A DNA stretch of 64,000 nucleotides. Origin: Candidatus Saccharimonadota bacterium. GTDB lineage: Bacteria; Patescibacteriota; Saccharimonadia; Saccharimonadales; UBA4665. Made by a program: the position numbers and the translations under genes. This document shows positions 16,436 to 25,323 of this stretch, one piece after another. The stretch covers positions 85,701 to 149,700 of the forward strand of contig PLYP01000005.1 of assembly GCA_003153395.1 (NCBI GenBank), written 5' to 3'. Every line of letters starts with the position of its first letter. Position 1 is the stretch's first letter. The notes beneath the pieces are model-generated. The model worked only from the letters and a program-made list of their open reading frames with translations. It was not told the origin of the DNA and made no database searches.

Positions 16436-17167
16436 TTAGTTTGTGGGTATGGTTCCGCTACTGCCATCTGGGTTACTGCAGCTGCTATAACCAGCGGAAC
16501 CTTCATTAGTTACAAGAGAACTTAGGTTTATTTTGTATTGCGTGACCATGGCACAGGTTATTCCCGCTTGACCACCACCTAAATCTGTCCACTTGCTACC
16601 ATTCAGCCCTAGATATTCATGATGACCAGAATCACACCCAACTCCAACATCGACAAAATTAGACTGAGCAAGCGTTATATATGCTGATGGAACAAGTTGT
16701 AAGAGATTGCCAGAACATTGCTTGAAATTAGTTTGTCCAATCGATGTAATTAAAGGAATTGCTCCGGCTGGGACTTGTCTTAAATTATCAACCTGAAAAA
16801 TATTAAACTGACTTGGAAACGTATATATATTTCCGAAAACCATGCAAGTCAGAGGTAATACCTTACTTGTTGTTCCACCGGCATCAAGGCAGTCATAAAA
16901 CGACCTGGGGTTTGTTGACAAGGAAGGTTGAGAAGTTTTGCTCTGTCCAGCTATTACGGTTTGTTCGCTCTTAAGTGTCTTTATCTCTGCGTTCAATGTA
17001 TTTACCTTTTTGTGTTGCCAGGTATATACACCAGCTACTGCAGCGACTAGAACTATGAGAGCAAGGTAGCCGAATATAAACTTATGAGCATGCTTGATTT
17101 TAGGAGGAGTTGAGACGGGTGCTGGTGGTTGAGGATTCGGTATTGCGGCAGTTGGCTGATTGTCCAT
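16436..17167 (-). CDS. Membrane-anchored extracytoplasmic protein, unknown function
   Basis: 243 residues. A proline-rich cytoplasmic N-terminus (about 1-28) leads to one membrane segment (FIFGYLALIVLVAAVAGVY, about 31-49), then a short coiled coil (NTLNAEIKTLKSE) and an extracytoplasmic domain with several Cys that may form disulfides. There is no lipobox. The C-terminus is Ser/Gly-rich. It is probably a surface protein of the envelope. The gene lies between repeat copies 2 and 3. Confidence 0.65.
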   Translation of the reverse strand: MDNQPTAAIPNPQPPAPVSTPPKIKHAHKFIFGYLALIVLVAAVAGVYTWQHKKVNTLNAEIKTLKSEQTVIAGQSKTSQPSLSTNPRSFYDCLDAGGTTSKVLPLTCMVFGNIYTFPSQFNIFQVDNLRQVPAGAIPLITSIGQTNFKQCSGNLLQLVPSAYITLAQSNFVDVGVGCDSGHHEYLGLNGSKWTDLGGGQAGITCAMVTQYKINLSSLVTNEGSAGYSSCSNPDGSSGTIPTN

Positions 17168-17204
17168 GTTGATTTAAGTATAACTACGGTCTACTTTTTT
17201 GCAA

Positions 17205-17231
17205 TAAAAAAGACCTCCTTCTATTGAGGTC
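17205..17231 (-). terminator. Intrinsic terminator of repeat copy 3
   Basis: On the minus strand GACCTC...GAGGTC (6-bp perfect stem, 8-nt loop) is followed by a T run. It would end transcripts coming from the gene at 17390-18079. Confidence 0.68.
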
Positions 17232-17366
17232 ATAATGCTTATGGTTGGTGCAGCAAGTGGGTAAAAGTTTACACCTTATTAGAGATGAGATAGGTAGGTG
17301 GAGGAAAATACTAGAAGTTCCTTATCAAGAGTACCTGCTTAGTAAGTAAGAGCTGGGAGTTACACT
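17205..17366 (+). repeat. Repeat copy 3 with a 33-codon GTG-start ORF (17248-17349)
   Basis: Hairpin (17212-17231), then TGCTTATGGTTGGTGCAGCA and the ORF 17248-17349 (GKSLHLIRDEIGRWRKIL ... EYLLSK, TAA). Relative to copy 2 most third-position changes are silent (AGA/AGG, AAG/AAA, TTG/CTA, GTG/GTT, CCA/CCT, TAT/TAC, TTA/CTG). Confidence 0.62.
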
Positions 17367-17389
17367 CAGCTAAACATGATACGTAGTAT

Positions 17390-18079
17390 CTAAACGGGTG
17401 TTCCTGCTAGTTCTAAAATAAACTTTAGGTCAGGCTCAAAGAGACCGCTACCTCGAATAGCTTCTTCGCCTATAAGAACTAACCCCTCTTCTCTATGATC
17501 ATAAACTCTATAGTCTCTTTCAGGATCAATTTTAGAATTCGGGACTTCGTCTAGTGATATTTCGGCTGTTCTGACACGTGTTTCTTTTGACGAGTTAATG
17601 TGCCACTCGCCTTCTTCTAAGCTGAATAGAGTTAAACGGCTAGCTGCTAGCTGTAATGTGGCTACTTGTCTAGGATATGGAATGCTTCTCGGACTTATGT
17701 GTAGAAAATTAGCCCATGTATGTAGTGACCCATCAATTTCTCCTACCAAAGCTCTACTTACTCCTTCACCGCCAGCTCGTACTTCTTGTACCTCGACAAT
17801 TGGTTCACCAGCTTGCTCTCCGAGTTGTCGCGCGAGTGCTTTAAATTTCTCCAACTCCTTAGGAGAGCCTGTCGTACCCAGTACTCCTTGTTCAAGATCG
17901 TTAATTCCCGCGTTGTACCTAACTTGCTTACGAGCATTACGAATTCTACTTAGATAATGAAACTCAGCTCGTGATATTCGTTGTCCGTCACCATTTGCTT
18001 TAAAAATCGTTCGGTCACGCACAATAGCGGCATTTTCTATTCGTTCTATTGCTTGTTCAGCGCTTTCAATGTGAGCCAT
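17390..18079 (-). CDS. Hypothetical soluble protein
   Basis: 229 residues, no family recognised. The N-terminal half is predicted helical and charged (AEQAIERIENAAIVRDR ... YLSRIRNARKQVRYN); the C-terminal half is mixed with many acidic residues. There is no signal peptide or membrane segment. The ATG at 18077-18079 is preceded by an AGGAG-like sequence. It is the last minus-strand gene before the left edge of the putative integrative element. Confidence 0.65.
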   Translation of the reverse strand: MAHIESAEQAIERIENAAIVRDRTIFKANGDGQRISRAEFHYLSRIRNARKQVRYNAGINDLEQGVLGTTGSPKELEKFKALARQLGEQAGEPIVEVQEVRAGGEGVSRALVGEIDGSLHTWANFLHISPRSIPYPRQVATLQLAASRLTLFSLEEGEWHINSSKETRVRTAEISLDEVPNSKIDPERDYRVYDHREEGLVLIGEEAIRGSGLFEPDLKFILELAGTPV

Positions 18080-18336
18080 GATTTCTCCTGTAAGTTGAAA
18101 GACATTATAAAGACATAGGAGTTCAATGCAAGCAAAAGCAAAATGAGAAGTTAGGTGAGAACTAGCTCTTTTGGTACTAAAAAATTAACAGATACAAATT
18201 TAGATGGTGCGCGTACTGGATTGTAGGTGGAACCACTTTATCCCTAGCCTGTACCTCTTTCAGTCCAAGCTAGATAGGTTTGGATTTGTCCTAGTGGATA
18301 ATGTGGTAGCCTACACGGACGAAAGGCGGAACCCAA

Positions 18337-18819
18337 ATGTTTAAGCTTCTGAGCTGCCCGACTGCACCAACTGATTTGTTAACGTCCTTGTTGTACGATG
18401 AGAATACTTTTTACGCTAAGTTTGAGAAAGATTTGCAGAAATGTGGCAGCGAGGTCATTATTGAAAGCCCGTTCATTACTGGCAGACGATTAACGGCACT
18501 ATTGCCAACGCTCGAAAAACTGCATGCCCGTCGCGTCCGGGTTGTCATCAATACCCGTAATCCAGAAGACCATGATGACGAGTATTTACGTTCTGAGGGG
18601 AGATGCGCCATAGCTAGGCTACAGCATATGGGCATCCATGTGCTCTTTACGGTCAGGCATCACCGTAAACTGGCTATTTTAGACAGGAAAATACTGTACG
18701 AGGGTTCGTTGAATATACTGTCCCAAAATAATAGTAGTGAGGTTATGCGCCGGATTGAGTCGGTACAACTAGCCTGGCAAATGGCAAAATTTGTAAAAGT
18801 CGATCAGTTTATACGATAA
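18337..18819 (+). CDS. Single-HKD phospholipase-D-like protein
   Basis: 160 residues with one PLD-superfamily motif, HHRKLAILDRKILYEGSLNIL (the HxKx4D pattern with a downstream G-S-x-N), around residues 107-128. The superfamily includes nucleases such as Nuc/BfiI that work as dimers of single-HKD subunits. The upstream VIIESPFIT and RVRVVINTR segments match the PLD core strands. No signal peptide is evident, so it is probably an intracellular nuclease-like protein. The start is supported by AAGGCGG. It is the first gene inside the putative element and is followed 11 bases later by a small acidic gene. Confidence 0.78.
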   Translation: MFKLLSCPTAPTDLLTSLLYDENTFYAKFEKDLQKCGSEVIIESPFITGRRLTALLPTLEKLHARRVRVVINTRNPEDHDDEYLRSEGRCAIARLQHMGIHVLFTVRHHRKLAILDRKILYEGSLNILSQNNSSEVMRRIESVQLAWQMAKFVKVDQFIR

Positions 18820-18830
18820 TATATACATAC

Positions 18831-19055
18831 ATGACTAGTGAGCCTTTTAACTCCAGCGAACAAGATATCCAGTCAGCAATGCTATACAAGAAGCATTTTG
18901 ACCCGGAGCACGCCACGCGCGAGGAGGCTATAGCCATGCTTGAAGATATGGATTCAGACTTTCACCGCATGGCCCATGATAACCCTGAAAAGCTTTTGGA
19001 ATTGCAACAAAAGGTAGATAAAAAGGCCGGACAATCTGACGATTCGGCTAGTTAA
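18831..19055 (+). CDS. Small acidic hypothetical protein
   Basis: 74 residues, acidic and probably helical (HATREEAIAMLEDMDSDFHRMAHD), no known domain. It follows the PLD-like gene by 11 bases in the same direction and overlaps the end of the convergent XRE gene by 8 bases. It could be a regulator or antitoxin-like partner of the PLD protein, but only position suggests this. Confidence 0.55.
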   Translation: MTSEPFNSSEQDIQSAMLYKKHFDPEHATREEAIAMLEDMDSDFHRMAHDNPEKLLELQQKVDKKAGQSDDSAS

Positions 19056-19257
19056 GTAAGTCGTCTACTGTCACGCCTAAAGCCTTGGCAAGTTTCCTGA
19101 GTACGGGCGTTGAGGCCGTGTGTTCCCCGCGCTCTAACCGAGCTATGGTGTTCCAAGGTACGCCAGACATCTCCTCTAAGCCGGCTTGGCTTAAGCCAAG
19201 CGACTTGCGATACTTGCGTATTTTCTTACCAGTTTGAATATCGGCTTTATCTGTCAT
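19048..19257 (-). CDS. XRE-family HTH regulator
   Basis: 69-residue Cro/C1-type DNA-binding protein consisting of the helix-turn-helix only. KIRKYRKSLGLSQAGLEEMSGVPWNTIARLERGEHTASTPVLRKLAKALGV follows the XRE pattern (Q of LSQ, recognition helix in NTIARLERG). It is encoded just downstream of the type III R-M operon on the same strand, 42 bases after the Res stop. Small XRE proteins often act as controller proteins of R-M systems, so it may regulate the operon, though its position after the genes is not typical. Confidence 0.88.
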   Translation of the reverse strand: MTDKADIQTGKKIRKYRKSLGLSQAGLEEMSGVPWNTIARLERGEHTASTPVLRKLAKALGVTVDDLLN

Positions 19258-19299
19258 ATTAACCTACTTTAGTTTCAGCTGTATTTTATCATGGCCTGC

Positions 19300-21996
19300 T
19301 TAGGTTGTCCGTTGACTGTCACCAAAGAGTCTGACTAATTCAGTAAAGCTCTTTGGTTTATATTCCATATATTTTTCTTCCGGCACAAAAAGCTCATGTA
19401 CTTTTATCTTCTTCTGTTGAGAATTTACATCCTCAACCCATTGCTGCAATCGCTTGCGCTTTAAGGCTACATCAACATCTTCAAGCCCCTTTGTTTCAAT
19501 AACCCACAGCTCATTTGGCTTTGTTTTTACCAAAAAGTCAGGATAATAGTTTGATATCTCGCCTTTGGAATTTTGATAATCCAACTTAAAACCAACTCCA
19601 AAGTAGTTCTTGGCAAACGAAATAATATCGTCGCACTTGTCCAAAAAGCCAGCAAACTTCAGCTCAAACCCACTGTCGCCAATAATTTTATTAAAGACAC
19701 TTTTCTTTGGCACCATGACCTCTTGTTGCTGCACCACAAACGATCTGGTCTTACTAACCTTGATCGTGCTAATAATCTCCGCCTCGCCTTTGTCAGTTAC
19801 AGTCAGCTTATTAATTTGGTCTTTAAATGTTTCAAGAATTAGACTCCGGACATGTGACTCAGACAAGTTGCGCAAGATGTTTGTGTTATTAATATCTACT
19901 TTGTGACCAAATAAATAATTTTGAATGAAGTCCTTTACTTTGCCATATAACACGTCATAGCCACCAGTATTTTTTAGGCGTAGATCAATCATAATTCTGC
20001 CGGTAAAGAAGCTAACAGCCCCGGTTGCATCTGGCGTGATATTTTCTAGCTCTGTTGCATGACTGATCTTTTCGCTGGCTATATCGACAAATATGATCTC
20101 GCGCTTTTCTTCTTCGCTATACTCACGAACTGGTACAGGGTTGAACGGAAACTTAACTACATCTAGGTCGCTAAAGTTTTTAAATTCGCGTGTAATTCGT
20201 GGGGTTAGAAGCGGGATTTCAATGTCTAGCTTTTCAATATCTTTAGCGGGGTCTTCATCGTCTACGGTGATGACCGGCGGCGCTTTTGGCTCAGTACCGC
20301 TGCCCATTTTTCGGTATTCAAGCGTTACGCCTTCACTTTTTATCTGTTCGACAAACTCCATGAATGCCTCTGTGCCGATTACACTTACGAGTTCTTTTAT
20401 GTCTGTGCCGCGGTACATTCGTCTTAGGCCGCGACCTAAAGTCTGCTCTGGCAATATCTTACTTTTAGACGAGTAGGCGCGAAGTCCAACGATGGTCGTA
20501 ACGTTCTGGACATCCCAACCTTCCTTCAACATCAAAACCGAAACAATAGCTTTAACGGGGCTTTCATTGCTATCAACCTTATTGACCTGGTCACGCAGCT
20601 TTTTAAGTTCTTCTAAGCTTTTACCGCTTGTGGCTTCAGATATTTCTCCGCTTTTATTAGTATGGATGGTCATTGTTGCTTCGCCAGCTAACGCCGGAAA
20701 GGTTGACTGTAAATATTCAGCTACATCGTCGGCGTTGGTAGTGTCATCAGCCATAACGAACAAAATGGCTTTCTTGCCGTTTTTAAGTTGTTCGTCATAA
20801 ACTTTCTTCCATTCCAGATAACCGAGGTCTATAAAATCCTTATATCTTTCAACAAAGCGACCAGCTGTTTGCTCCTTAATCTTTGCCCTAGAAGCTTCGT
20901 CAGGCAAAACGGGATGTTTGACCACGTTTTGTTGAATAGCTTCAACTAGCGGATAATCACAGATCGTTTGGACAAAAATGGCGCCATTATTTTTCTTAGG
21001 GGTAGCGGTCACATCTATTTGTAGCGGCAATTTACCGCCCTTCTGTACTAAACGGTTATGGATATCTTCTATGGACTTAAACCAAGCGAGCTTTGGATCG
21101 TGTATGTGATGAGCCTCGTCATTGAGCATTATTAGTTCATCTACTTCACGAACAATTTGTCCTAGATCGGTTTTTGAATCGTTGGTGGCACCGACAGGTT
21201 TCGGGCCGAGGAAATAATCCATGGTATTTTTATCTTCAAACGATGCTTCGTGATTCTGATTGTCATACACTCGATGAATGTTCGTCAGGAAAATGTTGCC
21301 AACTGGGTTGGTAACTTTTACCTCGTCCTGTAAATGCAGCTTAACTTTACTGAAATCTTCTTGCCAGTTATGGTTCATGTGGCCATCGTCTGGGATCATC
21401 GGGTCGCTCCAGAAAACTTTTAGACCGCCAAAGTCTGCTTTTATCCGTTCAAACACGATGACGTTTGGAGCAATAACCAAAAAGTTTCGCGCTAGTTCTG
21501 AGTCTTCCTCATACAGTTTGTGGAAATAGCTCCACACCAAAGCTAGTGCTAGTATTTTTGTTTTGCCAGAGCCGGTAGCCATCTTAACTACGTAGCGCGT
21601 CCAGTTTTCATCAAACATGTCAGGCTGAATGTCTTGGCGGCTGGAAAATCTAATTAGGTCGTATTTATCGCGAGCTTTTGCGACTTCGTACAGGTAAACA
21701 ATAGTCTCAATAGCTTCGCGTTGAGCGAAATAAAATTGAAATTGCTGCACGGTACCATCAGCTTGTGGCTGCCAATGCTCGGTCTTAAACCAAAAATTTA
21801 ATAGTGTTTTGCTTGTATTGCTAGCACCTTTATAATCCTCATCACGCCATTTTTTAACGTCCCGGCGCAAAGTCCAAACTAAAGGTGGTACCAGTTGTGC
21901 TGCTCTATCTTCAAATTCTTTATCGCCTGGGTACCAGCGAATATCGGGGTCTAAAATTTCGTAAGGGTTGGTGGGGAAGTTTTTATCGAGTGCCAT
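19300..21996 (-). CDS. Type III restriction enzyme, Res subunit
   Basis: 898-residue ATP-dependent translocase/nuclease that with Mod cuts DNA lacking host methylation. Walker A MATGSGKT is at about residues 138-147. The DEAH box is LNDEAHHIHD at about 290-299, with a following DVTATP motif III. The C-terminal helicase lobe contains LKEGWDVQNV and EQTLGRGLRRM. The C-terminal nuclease is PD-(D/E)xK: YPDFLV near 817 and VIETKG near 833. All expected catalytic residues are present. It is the last gene of the minus-strand operon, 11 bases downstream of a membrane protein gene normally not found between Mod and Res. Confidence 0.93.
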   Translation of the reverse strand: MALDKNFPTNPYEILDPDIRWYPGDKEFEDRAAQLVPPLVWTLRRDVKKWRDEDYKGASNTSKTLLNFWFKTEHWQPQADGTVQQFQFYFAQREAIETIVYLYEVAKARDKYDLIRFSSRQDIQPDMFDENWTRYVVKMATGSGKTKILALALVWSYFHKLYEEDSELARNFLVIAPNVIVFERIKADFGGLKVFWSDPMIPDDGHMNHNWQEDFSKVKLHLQDEVKVTNPVGNIFLTNIHRVYDNQNHEASFEDKNTMDYFLGPKPVGATNDSKTDLGQIVREVDELIMLNDEAHHIHDPKLAWFKSIEDIHNRLVQKGGKLPLQIDVTATPKKNNGAIFVQTICDYPLVEAIQQNVVKHPVLPDEASRAKIKEQTAGRFVERYKDFIDLGYLEWKKVYDEQLKNGKKAILFVMADDTTNADDVAEYLQSTFPALAGEATMTIHTNKSGEISEATSGKSLEELKKLRDQVNKVDSNESPVKAIVSVLMLKEGWDVQNVTTIVGLRAYSSKSKILPEQTLGRGLRRMYRGTDIKELVSVIGTEAFMEFVEQIKSEGVTLEYRKMGSGTEPKAPPVITVDDEDPAKDIEKLDIEIPLLTPRITREFKNFSDLDVVKFPFNPVPVREYSEEEKREIIFVDIASEKISHATELENITPDATGAVSFFTGRIMIDLRLKNTGGYDVLYGKVKDFIQNYLFGHKVDINNTNILRNLSESHVRSLILETFKDQINKLTVTDKGEAEIISTIKVSKTRSFVVQQQEVMVPKKSVFNKIIGDSGFELKFAGFLDKCDDIISFAKNYFGVGFKLDYQNSKGEISNYYPDFLVKTKPNELWVIETKGLEDVDVALKRKRLQQWVEDVNSQQKKIKVHELFVPEEKYMEYKPKSFTELVRLFGDSQRTT

Positions 21997-22007
21997 TCAA
22001 AGTCCTT

Positions 22008-23018
22008 TTACTCGCTATCCGCTTTAACTTCAAATAGATCTTTAATTCGTAATGCTATAGAACTTCTCTCTTTTTTACTCGGCTGATTAATCAACTCCAA
22101 GATTGCCATAATCATAAACTGACTAACTTGAAGTCTAGACTGGTCTTTTTCTTTTTCCCCAACAAATTGATCCTGATCAGCCAAGAGTAAAAGACGGTAA
22201 CCTTCAAGACTTTTTGCAACGCGAGATCTAAATACAAACTGATCAATCAAAGATACACGTCTGCGACTTTCAACTAAAGCAAAGATGAGAATGATGATAT
22301 AAGGTAAACTAGCAACCCATTTTGCTATATATACTGCCCAATTAATCTTTATATTTGGGTTACCTACGTACTTAATAATAGCGTCCGTAAAATCTTGAGA
22401 TCTACCAATTAAAATCCAAGTCATCCAGGCGGCAGCAAGAACACTAATAATCAGTATGCCTATGTGCCATTTTGATTTCGAGAGGTCATCAAGCTCTTTA
22501 TTGAGTACTCCAGAATCAACTTTACCTAGTAATGAATCTGCCTTCTGGCTGATCCTACTTATCCCAGAATTAAGCCTTTGATTTTGCTGTTTCTGTTTAG
22601 CAATTTCATCGTTCGTACTGTCTATAAGTGATTGAGCCTTATTTTGAAGATCTTTGTAGTTGTTAATATCAGCTATATTGAGGTAAGGTGCTACGGTTGT
22701 TATTAAGTTCTCAACTTGCGCTACTAAGTTATTGTAATTATTTTGCGAGTTGACATCGCCAGAAATAATTAATGAAGCTGCATTTCGTGCCTGCTCAAGT
22801 CCGGACTTTATGCTATTTAAGAGTCCTTCAGGAATTACAGTTAAGTACTGAGACTGATTTAAAGCCTCAAGACTGGTTTTTAGAGTTTCTATCCATCGTC
22901 TAAGATCTTCTATGCCTACGTCGTTAAAGGCGAGAGTACTCGGGGCTTGGGCGGGTATCTGAATAAAGCCATCCCCTAGATAGGACGTAATGTCCTGGAT
23001 AGGTTGTTGCTTACTCAT
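22008..23018 (-). CDS. Two-TM coiled-coil membrane protein inside the type III R-M operon
   Basis: 336 residues, no family recognised. The N-terminal ~190 residues are helical/coiled-coil (LINSTND-type and Q/N-rich: SLIDSTNDEIAKQKQQNQRL). Two membrane segments follow (about 190-210 and 237-255: WHIGILIISVLAAAWMTWIL and ASLPYIIILIFALVE). The C-terminus is a soluble helical domain. Its ATG overlaps the Mod stop by 4 bases and its stop is 11 bases before Res, so it is translated with the R-M genes. Such placement suggests a membrane-linked sensor or effector added to the R-M system; that is inference. Confidence 0.72.
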   Translation of the reverse strand: MSKQQPIQDITSYLGDGFIQIPAQAPSTLAFNDVGIEDLRRWIETLKTSLEALNQSQYLTVIPEGLLNSIKSGLEQARNAASLIISGDVNSQNNYNNLVAQVENLITTVAPYLNIADINNYKDLQNKAQSLIDSTNDEIAKQKQQNQRLNSGISRISQKADSLLGKVDSGVLNKELDDLSKSKWHIGILIISVLAAAWMTWILIGRSQDFTDAIIKYVGNPNIKINWAVYIAKWVASLPYIIILIFALVESRRRVSLIDQFVFRSRVAKSLEGYRLLLLADQDQFVGEKEKDQSRLQVSQFMIMAILELINQPSKKERSSIALRIKDLFEVKADSE

Positions 23019-25300
23019 ATTTTTACCTCAATAACCTTCATAGTGTCATTGCCAAAGATATCTACAACTTTTATAGCAATCCTCTTTGAGCCCGTGCCGG
23101 AGTATTCGCGAGAGACTGTTTTGAGTTCTAGAGAACGGTCTTTTTTAGTTCGGAAGCTTTGCCATTCGTTTTCAAATATATAGTTGCCGGTCCATTTTTC
23201 TTCATACTCTTCTAGCTCTAGTTTATTTTTCGCTGGATCACCTTCAAGGTCTATTTGTTCGGGACGGGATCTCTTGACCCTAATTATTTCTTTGCGGCTT
23301 GTGAAGTCAAAGTCCACACTCCAGTAGTCTATCCAGTCAGTCCATTTTTTAGTCAAAATTTCTTGACCGACCAAGCCACTATCTTTATCGCAAGTAAGCT
23401 TTACAACCTGTCCATCGCGAACCACAATTTTTGTCGATCCTGGCTTAAGTTCACCGTCCGGCGTGTCTTGATTATAGAAAACGCTAAAGTCGGCAAGCTC
23501 AATAGCAACCGAGCGTTTGGCCTGGTGGACTCTAGCTTCAATGTAAGCTAAGTCGTAAAACTTAACCTGACCTTTTTCTACAGCGCGTTTGTCAAAGACT
23601 TCCGGAGGGATGGTTTTGAGCGCTAAATCTACACCTTTTTCTTTCGCTTCTTCCTGCACATGGGGAGCTAAACCCATCTCAAATTCAAATGCCAGCACAT
23701 CTACACGACTGTACCCCGAACGAATGGAAGATTCTACAATTTCGGCTACTCCATCGCGAGCTATGGGCATATCAATCGGTCCGACAGCCACCATACGCCC
23801 AGCTTTTTGACCGGTGAATTCATCCGAACCTTGAATCGGTTCAGCCTTGTAGGCTTGCAAAATTAAAGCAATAAACTCATGTTCTTTCCCTGCTTGCAGT
23901 GCGGCGCGCGCAGCTTTATCCTGTGATGCGTAATTCTGCTGGTAAAAGTGCTGTCGTTGATATTTGCCGAGGTTTAGAATTTCAAAAGCTCGGTAATTTT
24001 GGTTTTCTTTTTTTAACTCGCGCTGTACGGCGATCATTCGTTTGCGTGCTGTGTGGATGCTAAATTTACCTAGGTCGCTCCCAATCCATTTACGTCCGAG
24101 TTTTTCTGCCACCGCCAATGTTGTGCCTGAACCCATGAAGACATCAATTACAATATCTCCTTCATTTGAAGATGCGTTAATTATCCTTTCTAGGAGTTTT
24201 TCTGGTTTCTGCGTAGAGTACCCAGTATGCTCGCCATGATGTGATGAAAGGATTGGCAAATCTGTCCATAACTCTTGAAGTGGGGCACCAAGCGTTTCAT
24301 CTAAATAGCGTTTTTTTCTAGGAACATTATTCTTGCTCCAAACAATCAGCCCTTCTTTTTCCCATGCGTCAAGTTGTTCGGTCTTATATGCCCAGGTTCT
24401 ACCTTTGGGTGGATATGCGTTTTTCCAGGGTTTGGGTGATTGCCCGTGAGCAGGGCCATGAAGAGGAAGTGTAGTGTATAAACCCTTTTGATCAGATTTG
24501 TTGAACGCACCTCGGTGTTCAGGTGTAATTGGCGAGTACTGGGGGTTCCAAGTGTATTGATCTGACTTTGAATAATAAAGTATTGTGTCCTTATTATGGC
24601 CAAAGCGCTTAGGGTCATTGTGTGCAGGTCCTCGTCTCCACGATATTTCATTAAGAAAATTAGTAGACCCCAAAACCTCATCAAGCACCAGCTTTAGGTA
24701 TGACGACACCCTATAGTCGCAATGTATGTAAATACTGCCGTCGTTAGCAAGAAGCTCGCAAAGTAGTTCCAGTCGTTCGTAGATCATGCTGATGAAGCTA
24801 TCGGCGCCCTTTCCCCAAGTATCCCTATATGCAATTTCCTCAAGTACGCTCGGTTTCTTGGTTAATGTCTCGCCGCCAATTTCTATATCCATACTAAAAT
24901 CTGCACCAACATCAAAAGGCGGGTCTATGTAAATGAGCTTGATTCCACCATTATCTTCGATTTCTTGGCGTAGGGGACCATTCTTAAGGCTACTGAGTAT
25001 GTACTTGTTATCGCCCCAAATCAGTTTGTTCGTCCAACCTTTAATTTGTCGCCCGCGGTTATCGAAATCAAACAGACCAAGTTGAGCTTTGGCACTTTCT
25101 TCAGAACGTGGCTCGTCAACAACTTCAATGGTCTGAAATGGCAGCACAGCACTCTCAACTTCATTTGTTTTGCCATTCCAGATAAGCTCAACTTCTCTAT
25201 TATGATTAAACAGCTTAAAACGATACTCGTCAGGCAAAGTTTTACCGCTCTCTATGAGTCTAATTAAGTCTCTTTTTTCATTATCAGATAGGTTTGCCAT
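23015..25300 (-). CDS. Type III DNA methyltransferase, Mod subunit
   Basis: 761-residue adenine-N6 methyltransferase giving sequence specificity to the type III system. The catalytic motif IV is DPPF at residues 126-129 (IYIDPPFDVG), preceding the SAM-binding motif I VFMGSGTT at about 387-393, the order of beta-class enzymes. The long region between and after these motifs would hold the target recognition domain. The gene starts with MANLSDNEKRDL, 23 bases after the stop of the upstream unknown gene. Its stop overlaps the membrane protein start (ATGA). Confidence 0.93.
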   Translation of the reverse strand: MANLSDNEKRDLIRLIESGKTLPDEYRFKLFNHNREVELIWNGKTNEVESAVLPFQTIEVVDEPRSEESAKAQLGLFDFDNRGRQIKGWTNKLIWGDNKYILSSLKNGPLRQEIEDNGGIKLIYIDPPFDVGADFSMDIEIGGETLTKKPSVLEEIAYRDTWGKGADSFISMIYERLELLCELLANDGSIYIHCDYRVSSYLKLVLDEVLGSTNFLNEISWRRGPAHNDPKRFGHNKDTILYYSKSDQYTWNPQYSPITPEHRGAFNKSDQKGLYTTLPLHGPAHGQSPKPWKNAYPPKGRTWAYKTEQLDAWEKEGLIVWSKNNVPRKKRYLDETLGAPLQELWTDLPILSSHHGEHTGYSTQKPEKLLERIINASSNEGDIVIDVFMGSGTTLAVAEKLGRKWIGSDLGKFSIHTARKRMIAVQRELKKENQNYRAFEILNLGKYQRQHFYQQNYASQDKAARAALQAGKEHEFIALILQAYKAEPIQGSDEFTGQKAGRMVAVGPIDMPIARDGVAEIVESSIRSGYSRVDVLAFEFEMGLAPHVQEEAKEKGVDLALKTIPPEVFDKRAVEKGQVKFYDLAYIEARVHQAKRSVAIELADFSVFYNQDTPDGELKPGSTKIVVRDGQVVKLTCDKDSGLVGQEILTKKWTDWIDYWSVDFDFTSRKEIIRVKRSRPEQIDLEGDPAKNKLELEEYEEKWTGNYIFENEWQSFRTKKDRSLELKTVSREYSGTGSKRIAIKVVDIFGNDTMKVIEVKI

Positions 25301-25323
25301 AAGTCAGTCTAATTAAACCATTT

